Assembly (NCBI RefSeq): GCF_003892345.1
Contig: NZ_RRUE01000002.1
Location: 1,630,619 to 1,694,618, forward strand
Length of the DNA stretch: 64,000 bases
Source of the DNA: Lautropia dentalis
GTDB lineage: Bacteria; Pseudomonadota; Gammaproteobacteria; Burkholderiales; Burkholderiaceae_E
Direction of reading: 5' to 3'
Positions within the stretch are counted from its first letter, which is position 1. Each line of letters begins with the position of its first letter. The notes under the pieces are model-generated. The model did not search any database and was not told the origin of the DNA. It was given only the letters and a program-made list of their open reading frames with translations. A program made the translations under genes and the position numbers. Below are positions 36,175-44,820 of the stretch, one piece after another.

Positions 36175-39100
36175 TCACATCCCTGTCTCGGCGCGTCTGT
36201 CATCGATCGTCTCGGGGCCGGCCGGAATCGTGATCCGCGGCACCACCACCGTCCATTTGTCCAGCTTCTCCGGATGCAGGTGCAGCCACTGCGGATCGAC
36301 CTGCGCGCGGTAGCGTACATACAGCTCGGCCACCACGGCCCGGGCGCCGGCAGGCAGCGGGCAGGGCAGGTCCAGCCGGTCGAGCGTTACAGAGCGGCTG
36401 ACCACCACGTTTTCATGCAGGAACTCGTACCGTTTTCCGTCCCGTGACGGTCGCATCTGAAGCGGATCTCCGGGGCGCAGCTGTGCCAGCACCTTCAGCC
36501 GGCGCAGGGCGCGGTCGCTGAGCCTGCCGGGGGAACGTGAAGCGCCTGCGCCAGGAGGTGGTTCCGAAGCTGCCGGGTATGCCGTACCGGATAGTTGCCC
36601 CGACGGTGCATCCCGGCCGGCAAACCCGATGTCCAGTTCCTTCAGCCCCAGCATCCGGTACTGCGTATCCAGGGCGGGCTGTACCGCATGTTGCTGCATG
36701 ACCCGTTCGACCAGGGGCACATCTGCGGTCTGCGGCTGGTCTGGATGCGCAGTATTCCGTTTCTCACGCCGGTCTCTGCCCTGCTGCCGGGTGTCGGGCC
36801 GGTCGCTCTGCAGGCCGTCGAGCCGCCCGATCCACGCGTGCTGCGGCGAATCATGGCACAGTGTCAGCGTTTCGATGGCCCGGGTCATCGCCACGTAGTA
36901 CAGGCGCTGTCTGTCGGGTTCCGGCGCTTCCCAGCCACCATCGAGCACGAACACGTGCCGGAACTCCAGCCCCTTGGCGGCATGGACGGTACCCAGAAAC
37001 AGCCCGTCGGCCCGCAGCTCTTCCAGTTCACCGGCATGTGCGTACAGCCACTGGCGCAGGTGATGCGGGGTGTAGCGTAGGGTCTGTGACGGGTCGTCTG
37101 CCGCTTCCCGGGAATCTCCGTGTTCCATCAGAAAGTCGCGCAGCATCACGCGGAAATAGCGTTGCCAGCGTTCGTCCACATCCTGCCGTTCCACCAGACG
37201 GGCGAAATCCTCCGCTGTCAGCAGGGGGCCGCTGGTGAAGTGTTCCGGAGTCACTGATGCCTGCTGCAGCTTCTCCAGCGCATCCACCAGCCGCACGAAG
37301 GGCCGCAGGTGAGTGATGCGGATGCGTGCGTGCTTCTCGCGCGACAGGGCGTACGGAACTCCGTGCTGTTCGCACCATGCCTGCAGTGGCTGCAGGCTGC
37401 GGTTGTGGTGGGCGAGGACGGCAAAATCCCGCCAGCCGGCCTCGGGCCGCAGCGCCTTCAGCCGTTTCATCTCGGCTATCACGGCCTGCGCCTGCAGGTT
37501 GTCGGCGACGGTCCGCTGCCGGGGCGAGTCATCTTTCAGGGTGGTGGCCTGCAGCACCCGCACGCGTCCCTGCCTTTCGGGATCGATCTGCGTCCAGGCA
37601 CCACCCATGGGTTCATCGGCCCGCTCCGGATCGATGGTGATGGGCTGATCAGCCTTCATCCGGCCTGGCTGGCCCTCGATGACCGCGTTGGCCGCGGCGA
37701 TGATGGCGCCGGTACTGCGGTAGTTCCAGGTCAGGTAATCGGGCTTTTTCACCCCGTAGTCCTGCTGGAAGCGCTGGATGTACTCGTTGCTGGTCTGGCG
37801 GAAGGCGTAGATGTTCTGGTCATCGTCTCCCACGGCCAGCAGGGTCAGTTTGCTGTCGTCATCGGCCAGCTGCCGGCCGGCCAGGGCCGAAACCAGGGCA
37901 TAGTGTGGCCCGGAGATGTCCTGGTATTCGTCCACCAGAATCCACCGGAAACCGGCCAGCAGCCGGTCGCGCGTATCGTCTTCCTCGCCCTGGGTGGCCT
38001 CGCCGGCCGACAGCATGTCGGCGGCCTGCTGGCACCAGATCTCGAACGGGCTGGGCTGAAGTGCTTCGGCTCGTCGTCCCCGGTTTGCGCCCGCGCCGTC
38101 TTCCTGCGTTGCGCTCAGCAGCCTGCCCTGCATCGGGCGGGAATGGTCCTGCGCGGGGTATGACTGAACCCGTGCCGGAAGCGGCGGCTCTGGTGCGCCG
38201 TTGCCGGGTTCCGTTCCGTCGGGCAGGCTGTCGAAGCGTACCCCCAGCAGCCGCATGGCCATGCTGTCGTAGGTCAGGACGGTCACCCGGCGCGCAATGT
38301 CGCCGACCAGCTGGTGCAGGCGGTGTTTCACCTCCACGGCCGCATGCCGGTTGAAGGTCAGCACGATGATCGAGGCCGGATCTTCGTGCATGACCCGCAG
38401 CAGAAAACCCACCCGGTGCACGATCACGCGCGTCTTGCCCGAGCCCGGGCCGGCCAGCACCAGCCGGTTGGTGCCGCTCTTGTCGGTCACGATGGCCCGC
38501 TGGGCGTCGTTCAGACCGCCGGTGATGCGCCGGTAGGTGTCGGGAGAGACGGCCTCTTCCAGCTCGGCAAAGCGGCCGCGGAACCACCGCTGTTTGAAGG
38601 TGCCTGCCGGTTCGTGAAAATAATCGTTCACCAGGGCCTGGGCGGTCTGGATGTTCTCCTTCAGGGCCTTGATGGCGTATTCCTGCATCACGTGCACCTG
38701 AAAGCATTTTTCGTTGTAGAAAATCTGCAGGGGCCTGTAGTCGGCCTTCCGGTATTGCCGTTTGCTGGCCAGGACATCGGGATCGAGCCGGATGGTCATG
38801 GCATGGCGCAGAATGGTCATGCCGTGGTTGAGCCGGATCACCTCCTGTTTGTGCATGAACAGCAGCGCCTGCTTCAGCAGGGGCTCCCGGTTGTTCTCCG
38901 GAATCTGGCCGGTCAGGGCATCGTGTTCTTCGAGCAGATCCTTCAGTTCGCCAAAACTGGTTTCGGCTACGGCGTCCTTGCTGCGCACGCCCCCTGTTTT
39001 GCCCACCAGAAAAGGCAGGATGACGCCGCACAGTTGCCGTCGCAGGGCGGCGCGGTTCTGCAGATCGTCCCAGTTGTCGGCGCTGTTTTTGAAACGCATG

Positions 39101-42100
39101 CGCAGCAGGTCGTTGCCCATGTCCTGAATTTCGAAGCTGCCGCTGCTGTGCGATTTTTCGGCGGCACGGTCATGCGACAGCGAAAAGAGCAGCGCTTTCA
39201 GGCTGGCCGGGAGCAGCGAAGACAGCATGGCGCCACCGCCGCTGTCCCCGGCCGTGGTGACAGGCAGAGGTGCCGACGGGAGCGGGTTGCCCGGCGTACG
39301 GGACGCGGCCGATGCTGGTTCGCTGGCGTCGTGGCGGGCCGACGCATGGCCGTCCGGTTGCGCGTGCGCCGACGCCAGCCGGCTGCGCAGCGTGCTGCAC
39401 AGTGCCGTCAGTGACACGTTCTGCCACACGCGCTGGTCGGCGTCGGGAATTTCGTCGTGCAGGATCTGCCAGAGCCGTTCCTCGATGGCCAGCACGGTGC
39501 GCAGCGTTTTCTCGGCGGGACGAACATGGTCGGTGCGCAGGTTCACCGTCATGCGCGTGTCGTTGACCAGAATGCCCAGTTCTTCCAGTTCCTTCAGCAT
39601 GCCGCGCAGCTCGGTGAAGCTGCAGGCAGTGGCGCGCTCCAGATCATCGGTGCTGACCGGACGGTCGTCCGATGCGTTGAAGATGATCTCGATGAGTGTC
39701 TGGAACATCTGCCGCTTGCGTGGTGGCAGGTTGGCCTGTTCGAGTCTTTTCAGGGCCTGTTCATCGGTCAGGCTGCCCGACCGGGCCGGAAAGATGCGCG
39801 TCTGGTTTTCGGTTCGTACCAGAAACCCGTCGCGGGCCAGCCAGGCCAGGGCGGTCTTGACTTTTGTGTCGGCGCCGGCATCGTCACTGTCGAAGCTCAT
39901 CGATGCTTCGGTGTCGCGCAGGATTTCTCCGCCTGTGACCACCAGCATGGTGTCTTCGCTGTACGGTGTGCCTCCCGAACCCGAACCCGAACCCGAACCC
40001 GAACCCGAACCCGAACCCGAACCCGAACCCGAACCCGAACCCGAACCCGCTTCCGTGCCGGTACTGGTGCTGGTGCCGGTCCGTGTGCGGGTGGTTCTTC
40101 CCGTCTGCGCGCCTGCCCCTGCCGGGTTTCCAGTTGTGGAACCGGTGGGGGTTCCCCGGCTGGCATGGCCGGTCTTTCTGGATGGCTGCAGCTGCACGAG
40201 CCGCTTCCAGACCATCTTCAGATCGCGCCATTCCAGCTGCGAGCTTTTGCCCAGGCCGAACTGCGTGTCGATGTCCTGCCCGTCGTAGAGCAGCACGCAG
40301 CGGGCGTTCTGCTGGTCACGGCCGGCACGACCGGCTTCCTGCAGGTAGTTTTCCAGCGACCCGGGAATTTCGGCATGCACCACCAGCCGTACATCCGGTT
40401 TGTCCACACCCATGCCGAAGGCGTTGGTGGCCACGATCACGCGCAGGCCGTTTTCGCCCCCCGTGATGAAACGCTCCTGCACCTCGGCCTTTTCGTTGGC
40501 AGGCAGCCCCGCATGAAAATGCTCGCAGGCCCAGCCCTGCTGTTTCAGGAATTCGGCGGTTTTTTCGGCGCCGCGCCGGCTGGCCACGAACACCACGGCG
40601 CCGCCCGGGTCATGGTCCAGCGCATGATGCAGCAGTTCGCTGATGCGCAGGTTCTTCTGTTCCCGCGGGGTTTCCAGTACCTCGTAGGCCAGGTTGTCGC
40701 GGGTGTTCGTGCCGATGAAAGTGGTGAGTTCAACACCCAGTTCCTCGCGGAAATGCTGGCGGATCTCATCCAGTACATCCGGCTTGCCGGTGGCGGTAAA
40801 GCAGCTGACCGGGGCATGTTCGGCCGCACGGTGCGTTTTGATGAACTGCGCGGCATACAGGTAATCGGGCCGGAAATCGTGCCCCCATTTGGACAGGCAG
40901 TGGGCCTCGTCGAATACCCAGCCATTGACCTGGCGGTTTTCGATGGCGCGGATGAAGCTGGTGTTGCGAAACTGCTCGGGCGCCACGAACAGGATGCCGA
41001 TGTCGCCCAGCGCCACCCTGTCCAGAATGTCGGCGCGTGCCACCACGTCCAGCATGCCGTTGAGTGTGGCCACGCCGCTGATGCCGCGTTTTTCCAGATT
41101 GCGCACCTGGTCCATCATCAGCGACTGTAGCGGTGAGACCACCACGGTCAGCCCGCCATTGCGGTAATACCGGTTGAGCGCCGGCAGCTGGAAGCACAGC
41201 GATTTGCCACCCCCGGTGGGCAGCACGGCCAGCAGGCTCTCGCCACGCATGCCGGCCTCGACGATGGCCTGCTGACCGCCGGGCACACCCGCGACAGCGC
41301 GAAAGGATGTGATGGGGTGAAAGTACCGCTGCAGCTGCACGGTGGCGTCCAGCGTGTTGCGGCAATAGGTGCAGAGAGGATCGGTGCAGGGCACGTCACG
41401 CAGTTCGCGGATCAACCGTGCCGTATCCGGGAACTGCTGTCGCACCCAGGGCGCCAGGACCGAATTGCCGCCCGCAACCCTCAGCCACGACAGCACATAG
41501 ACGATGGGAAGCTGCAGGGCAGGGTCGGCCAGATCGTGGTCGAGCAGCTGCTGCAGGCGTGTGCGGCAGACTTTCAGGGCGGTATCGCCTGCGTCCTCGT
41601 GCAGCATCTGCCGAATGGCCTGGTGCAGCACGGCGGGGGCCAGCTTTCTGCCCCCGTCGGTGCCCTGGGGCGTCACTGGCTGTATCAGCCCCGGCAGCGG
41701 GCCGAACAGGTGTTCGCAAACGGCTGCCTCCTGCGGTGCCTGGTCCTTCAGCGTCTGCAGGGCCACGCACTGGTCCTGGAAGAGGGTCCAGCAGGCCAGG
41801 CAGTCGGCCAGGGGCGAATTCTGCGCAGACGAGATGAGCTTGTGGTTCTTGATCAGCCGGTGGTAGGGATTCTGCGGAAAGGCGATGGGCGAGAGGCGCA
41901 GCGTGTCGATGACCGGCAGGCGGTGCAGGCCCAGCCAGGGCGCGGCCTGCTGCAGGATGGGCAGATCATGGGCGACGAGGTTGTGACCCATCACATGGGT
42001 GGCGCCCAGGGTCAGCCTTTCCAGTTCGGCCAGCGCAGCCTGCAGGTCGGCCGCCTTGCGAAAGCGGGGGCTCTCGAAACGCTCGCCGGTATCGGGTCGA

Positions 42101-42465
42101 AAGGCACCGATCTGCCGCAGGCGGCCCCGGTCGGTGTCGAGGGAAAGAGGCTTTCTGCCTGCGTGGGTATGGCTGCCCCCGGGGGTGCCAGGGCTGCTTC
42201 CCAGCAGGGCGGCCAGCCGTTCCCGGCCTGCGCCCAGCAGGGAGGTGAGGCGGCTGGCCGTGCTGGTGCGTTCTTCGGGGTGTGCAGGGGCACCGGTGCG
42301 GCCACTGCTGGCTGCCTGTGCATTTCCGGCGTTGCCGTGCGGGAGGGCTTCATGGGCGCTGCTGTTCACCGCACCTGCCGACGGGTTGGGGGTATCGGTG
42401 GCTGCCGCCCCGTCCGGTGGCGGACGAACTTCCAGATCGATGATCAGAATGGCGGGCGGCTGCAT
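36175..42465 (-). CDS. DnaQ-like exonuclease - RecQ helicase - UvrD helicase fusion protein
   Basis: One frame of 2096 residues. Residues 1-250: a DEDD exonuclease-like domain, with IIDLE near the start, MGHNLVAHDLPIL and SPLADCLACW as candidate metal sites. Around 380-760: a RecQ-type SF2 helicase with LPTGGGKS (about 415), VFDEAHCLSKWGHDF (about 518) and QEAGRAGRD (about 712). Residues 807-830 are a pure Ser-Gly linker from a TTCGGG-type repeat. About 1340-1870: a UvrD/Rep SF1 helicase with AGPGSGKT, ILVDEYQDIS, VGDDDQNIYAFRQT, NYRSTGAI, TVHAAKGLEF and YYVAMTRA. A beta-rich tail closes the protein. All helicase motifs are intact. It lies 37 bases after vapC on the same strand. Repair or anti-phage work is inferred, not shown. 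Confidence 0.9.
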   Translation of the reverse strand: MQPPAILIIDLEVRPPPDGAAATDTPNPSAGAVNSSAHEALPHGNAGNAQAASSGRTGAPAHPEERTSTASRLTSLLGAGRERLAALLGSSPGTPGGSHTHAGRKPLSLDTDRGRLRQIGAFRPDTGERFESPRFRKAADLQAALAELERLTLGATHVMGHNLVAHDLPILQQAAPWLGLHRLPVIDTLRLSPIAFPQNPYHRLIKNHKLISSAQNSPLADCLACWTLFQDQCVALQTLKDQAPQEAAVCEHLFGPLPGLIQPVTPQGTDGGRKLAPAVLHQAIRQMLHEDAGDTALKVCRTRLQQLLDHDLADPALQLPIVYVLSWLRVAGGNSVLAPWVRQQFPDTARLIRELRDVPCTDPLCTYCRNTLDATVQLQRYFHPITSFRAVAGVPGGQQAIVEAGMRGESLLAVLPTGGGKSLCFQLPALNRYYRNGGLTVVVSPLQSLMMDQVRNLEKRGISGVATLNGMLDVVARADILDRVALGDIGILFVAPEQFRNTSFIRAIENRQVNGWVFDEAHCLSKWGHDFRPDYLYAAQFIKTHRAAEHAPVSCFTATGKPDVLDEIRQHFREELGVELTTFIGTNTRDNLAYEVLETPREQKNLRISELLHHALDHDPGGAVVFVASRRGAEKTAEFLKQQGWACEHFHAGLPANEKAEVQERFITGGENGLRVIVATNAFGMGVDKPDVRLVVHAEIPGSLENYLQEAGRAGRDQQNARCVLLYDGQDIDTQFGLGKSSQLEWRDLKMVWKRLVQLQPSRKTGHASRGTPTGSTTGNPAGAGAQTGRTTRTRTGTSTSTGTEAGSGSGSGSGSGSGSGSGSGSGSGSGGTPYSEDTMLVVTGGEILRDTEASMSFDSDDAGADTKVKTALAWLARDGFLVRTENQTRIFPARSGSLTDEQALKRLEQANLPPRKRQMFQTLIEIIFNASDDRPVSTDDLERATACSFTELRGMLKELEELGILVNDTRMTVNLRTDHVRPAEKTLRTVLAIEERLWQILHDEIPDADQRVWQNVSLTALCSTLRSRLASAHAQPDGHASARHDASEPASAASRTPGNPLPSAPLPVTTAGDSGGGAMLSSLLPASLKALLFSLSHDRAAEKSHSSGSFEIQDMGNDLLRMRFKNSADNWDDLQNRAALRRQLCGVILPFLVGKTGGVRSKDAVAETSFGELKDLLEEHDALTGQIPENNREPLLKQALLFMHKQEVIRLNHGMTILRHAMTIRLDPDVLASKRQYRKADYRPLQIFYNEKCFQVHVMQEYAIKALKENIQTAQALVNDYFHEPAGTFKQRWFRGRFAELEEAVSPDTYRRITGGLNDAQRAIVTDKSGTNRLVLAGPGSGKTRVIVHRVGFLLRVMHEDPASIIVLTFNRHAAVEVKHRLHQLVGDIARRVTVLTYDSMAMRLLGVRFDSLPDGTEPGNGAPEPPLPARVQSYPAQDHSRPMQGRLLSATQEDGAGANRGRRAEALQPSPFEIWCQQAADMLSAGEATQGEEDDTRDRLLAGFRWILVDEYQDISGPHYALVSALAGRQLADDDSKLTLLAVGDDDQNIYAFRQTSNEYIQRFQQDYGVKKPDYLTWNYRSTGAIIAAANAVIEGQPGRMKADQPITIDPERADEPMGGAWTQIDPERQGRVRVLQATTLKDDSPRQRTVADNLQAQAVIAEMKRLKALRPEAGWRDFAVLAHHNRSLQPLQAWCEQHGVPYALSREKHARIRITHLRPFVRLVDALEKLQQASVTPEHFTSGPLLTAEDFARLVERQDVDERWQRYFRVMLRDFLMEHGDSREAADDPSQTLRYTPHHLRQWLYAHAGELEELRADGLFLGTVHAAKGLEFRHVFVLDGGWEAPEPDRQRLYYVAMTRAIETLTLCHDSPQHAWIGRLDGLQSDRPDTRQQGRDRREKRNTAHPDQPQTADVPLVERVMQQHAVQPALDTQYRMLGLKELDIGFAGRDAPSGQLSGTAYPAASEPPPGAGASRSPGRLSDRALRRLKVLAQLRPGDPLQMRPSRDGKRYEFLHENVVVSRSVTLDRLDLPCPLPAGARAVVAELYVRYRAQVDPQWLHLHPEKLDKWTVVVPRITIPAGPETIDDRRAETGM
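39974..40045. repeat. Hexanucleotide microsatellite, 12 units of CCCGAA
   Basis: Twelve perfect CCCGAA units (TTCGGG on the coding strand) inside the fused helicase gene encode a Ser-Gly run between the RecQ and UvrD parts. Gain or loss of units would change linker length but keep the frame. Confidence 0.95.
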
Positions 42466-42502
42466 GGCACTGATCTGGAAAAGCGGGCTGCCGGGTGGTG
42501 CG

Positions 42503-42892
42503 TCAGGCAGGATCGTCGACGGGGGGATAGGCTACCCCGAAGCGCCGGGCGAGTGCATCGAGCCGGCGATCTGCGGTCCACAGCTGTGTGACGGGCGTCA
42601 TGAGGGTGGAGGCCAGCAGGAAGAGATCGACCAGGCCGCAGCCCAGTCCCTGTAGCTGGTGACGGTCGATGAAGGCCAGCAGCTCGTTCAGGCTGCACTG
42701 CTGGACACTGCGCAGTCTGCGCAGGTCACCCAGCAGCTGGACGCGGCGCGGCGGGGTGCCGCAGGCGATCTCGCCGATGATGAAGGGATGAATGGCCACC
42801 TGATCCTGCGCGAGCAGGGTGGCCAGCCGCACGTCGCCATATTTGAAATGGCGCATCCAGACACTGCTGTCCACGAGCACGAAGGGCGTCAT
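42503..42892 (-). CDS. vapC: PIN-domain toxin of a VapBC pair
   Basis: 129-residue ribonuclease of the PIN fold. The first catalytic Asp is Asp8 in FVLVDSSVWM, the Glu is in IIGEIACGT, and the third acid is the Asp of GCGLVDLFLLAST; the fourth lies in WTADRRL. VapC toxins cut specific RNAs, often tRNA-fMet or rRNA loops. Its start overlaps the antitoxin stop by four bases (ATGA), the usual coupling in such pairs. The helicase gene starts 37 bases downstream on the same strand. Confidence 0.9.
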   Translation of the reverse strand: MTPFVLVDSSVWMRHFKYGDVRLATLLAQDQVAIHPFIIGEIACGTPPRRVQLLGDLRRLRSVQQCSLNELLAFIDRHQLQGLGCGLVDLFLLASTLMTPVTQLWTADRRLDALARRFGVAYPPVDDPA

Positions 42893-43158
42893 GTGTCGCT
42901 GCCCGCTGGCGCCCCGTAAGGGGGCGTGTTTTCGTGCACGGTGTGGCTGTACCCGGCATGGGACGCGTCTGTACGCTGACGGGTGGGCAGCGTCATGTCG
43001 GGGGCGCTGCCACCCAGCGCGGCAAGACGCCGGGCAGACTGCACGCGCACGAATACCCTGACCGCCTCGCGGAACAGGTCGGACCTGTCCATGTCGGGGT
43101 CGGCCACTTCCAGTGCCTGTTCGTAGAGTGCGTCGTCGATGGTGACGGTGGTACGCAT
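42889..43158 (-). CDS. vapB: VapB-type antitoxin (ribbon-helix-helix)
   Basis: 89 residues. The N-terminal part MRTTVTIDDALYEQALEVAD and RSDLFREAVRVFVRVQSARR fit the ribbon-helix-helix DNA-binding fold of type II VapB proteins. The tail (about 50-89, with TDASHAGYSHTVHENTP) would bind the toxin and is longer than the usual 60-75 residues. A palindromic site 20 bases upstream suits autoregulation. Confidence 0.85.
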   Translation of the reverse strand: MRTTVTIDDALYEQALEVADPDMDRSDLFREAVRVFVRVQSARRLAALGGSAPDMTLPTRQRTDASHAGYSHTVHENTPPYGAPAGSDT

Positions 43159-43177
43159 GTTTGCCTCGCGTCAGAGA

Positions 43178-43195
43178 TGATGCGATTCTGCATCA
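43178..43195. promoter_or_regulatory. Inverted repeat upstream of vapB, probable operator
   Basis: TGATGC-gattct-GCATCA, two perfect 6-bp arms around six bases, 20 bases before the vapB start codon. VapBC complexes repress their own operon through such sites. Confidence 0.5.
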
Positions 43196-43415
43196 CTCCG
43201 GGTGGTTTTGCAAGTCTGCCGACTGTTTTGCCGTGTCCGCCCGGGGCACCGGACTGCCGGTCGCGGCTGGCTGTCGGCAGGCCGGGAAATCAGGGATAAT
43301 CCTTGGCAATGAATGCCTTGTCGTGTTCGGCCATCTTCGGGTCATCCGGCAGGCCGTATCCGCAACAGTGCCTTTTCATCCCTTCGCCTGCCCGGCAGGT
43401 TTTTCAGGAGACATC

Positions 43416-43994
43416 ATGACAGCGCAAGTCATCCGGCCGGTGGCCATCTGTGTGTTCAGGCATGAAGGCCGCATTCTGGCCGTGCGTGGCCATGATCCGC
43501 ACCGTCAGGGCGCCTACCTGCGGCCAGTCGGGGGCGGCATCGAATTCGGGGAGTCCGGCGCGCAGACACTGGTCCGCGAGGTGAAGGAAGAACTGGGGGC
43601 CGACATTGCCGATGTGCGCTTCATCGGCACGCTGGAAAACCGTTTCCGGGTGGGGGACGAACCCCGTCACGAGATCGTGCTGGTCTACGATGCACGCTTC
43701 ACCGATGCCTCGCTCTACGGCCGTGAGGTGCTGCGGGGCAAGGAAAGCGACGGTACCGACTATTCGGCCATCTGGGTGCGCCCCGAGGACACGAAGCCCG
43801 AAACGCCGCTGTATCCGGAAGGGCTGGCTGCCCTGCTGGCCGCCGATCAGGCCATGATGGCATCGGCCAAACCGGCAAAGGCCCCGCGCAGGAAGAAGTC
43901 GCTGGTGGACCTGCTGCACGCCCACCGTGCCGACATCGAGGCGATCATCGCCGAATTCGACCGGGCCCAGCCGCCGGGGACGAAGCGGCGGTGA
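43416..43994 (+). CDS. NUDIX hydrolase
   Basis: 192 residues from ATG 43416 with AGGAG six bases upstream. The NUDIX box is GGGIEFGE at about residue 45 followed by REVKEELGA, matching G-x5-E-x7-R-E-U-x-E-E-x-G-U. Such enzymes cleave nucleoside diphosphates linked to another group; the substrate is unknown. The basic C-terminal tail (AKPAKAPRRKKSLVD, then a helix ending TKRR) is outside the domain and may bind nucleic acid. Its stop lies six bases before the convergent RelE-type gene. Confidence 0.9.
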   Translation: MTAQVIRPVAICVFRHEGRILAVRGHDPHRQGAYLRPVGGGIEFGESGAQTLVREVKEELGADIADVRFIGTLENRFRVGDEPRHEIVLVYDARFTDASLYGREVLRGKESDGTDYSAIWVRPEDTKPETPLYPEGLAALLAADQAMMASAKPAKAPRRKKSLVDLLHAHRADIEAIIAEFDRAQPPGTKRR

Positions 43995-44000
43995 GGTGTG

Positions 44001-44285
44001 TCAACCGCGTTTCAGGTCGCGGTAGAAGTTTTCATGGGGGCCAACGGCTTCGAGGTAGACGAACCGTATGCCTTCATCGATGGTGTAGCCAAGCAGGTAG
44101 AGCTGGTTCTGGCTACGGAACTTGTAGACGAGCAGCCCTGCCAGATCGCCCTTCTTGCGCTCCCCGATTTGTGGGCTGTGGGCGATTGTGTCTGCAGCCA
44201 TGTCGACGTCTCGCGCAACATTGTCGTGCAGCTTTTTGTAGGCGCGAGCAAAGCGACGCGTTTGCTTGAGCAGATAGTCGCTCAT
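44001..44285 (-). CDS. RelE/ParE-family toxin
   Basis: 94 residues. FARAYKKLHDNVARDVDMA forms the N-terminal helices, and the beta-sheet end carries LVYKFRSQNQLYLLGYTI and EAVGPHENFYRDLKRG, a HENFYRDLKR-type end seen in many RelE/HigB-like mRNA interferases. It starts with an ATGA overlap on the antitoxin stop. Whether it cuts mRNA or blocks gyrase cannot be read from sequence. Confidence 0.85.
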   Translation of the reverse strand: MSDYLLKQTRRFARAYKKLHDNVARDVDMAADTIAHSPQIGERKKGDLAGLLVYKFRSQNQLYLLGYTIDEGIRFVYLEAVGPHENFYRDLKRG

Positions 44286-44521
44286 GCTGGCTGATTCTGG
44301 CTACGAGGGATGAAGGGGGTCGCCTCTTCGCGGGGCTCTGCCAGTGAGGCAAGTGATTCCGTGATGAAACTGACGGGAAGGTCAGGGTTGTCAATGGCTG
44401 CACGGCCCACACTGGCCCAGAACTCGATCTGGCCTGCAATGGTTCTGTGCTCGGCTCGGGCTTCGGTACGGGCGTGGTCGTACAGCTCGCGATTGATTCG
44501 GATGGCGATGGAAGTCGTCAT
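44282..44521 (-). CDS. ParD-like antitoxin
   Basis: 79 residues. The ribbon-helix-helix segment SIAIRINRELYDHARTEARAE is followed by RTIAGQIEFWASVGRAAIDN and a disordered tail, the pattern of ParD-like antitoxins paired with RelE/ParE toxins. First gene of the two-gene unit, with a strong palindrome 24 bases upstream. Confidence 0.8.
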   Translation of the reverse strand: MTTSIAIRINRELYDHARTEARAEHRTIAGQIEFWASVGRAAIDNPDLPVSFITESLASLAEPREEATPFIPRSQNQPA

Positions 44522-44544
44522 GGTGTGATCATCCCACGATATCC

Positions 44545-44572
44545 CTGAGTTACTACAATTGTAGTAATTCAG
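44545..44572. promoter_or_regulatory. Palindromic operator of the RelE/ParD-like pair
   Basis: The 18-bp core TTACTACAATTGTAGTAA (44550-44567) is a perfect palindrome; flanks extend it to 28 bp with one mismatched pair. It is AT-rich in a GC-rich region and 24 bases before the antitoxin start, the expected place of an autoregulatory operator overlapping the promoter. Confidence 0.8.
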
Positions 44573-44644
44573 GATGGTCTGTCAATCGATGTTTACCTGA
44601 ATCCGGATCAGCGCCTTTGACAGATCCCGAAGCAGGTGAATGAA

Positions 44645-44687
44645 ACGGCAAAGGCCGGACCGTAAGCACGGGTCCGGCCTTTGCCGT
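44645..44687 (-). terminator. Terminator of putA (long perfect stem)
   Basis: A 17-bp perfect stem (ACGGCAAAGGCCGGACC and its complement) with a nine-base loop lies 133 bases past the putA stop. On the minus strand it is followed by TTTCATT. Confidence 0.7.
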
Positions 44688-44820
44688 ATGGTGCTCCTGC
44701 CCGGCGGCACCCGGAGCGTGTCATGGACTCATGCGTCCCTGCGCTGGCCCAGGCTGTCTACTGACAAGGTGCCCCACGCAGGCCACCCGCAGGTGGCCTG
44801 CTGCCCTGGGTGGCGACGGC

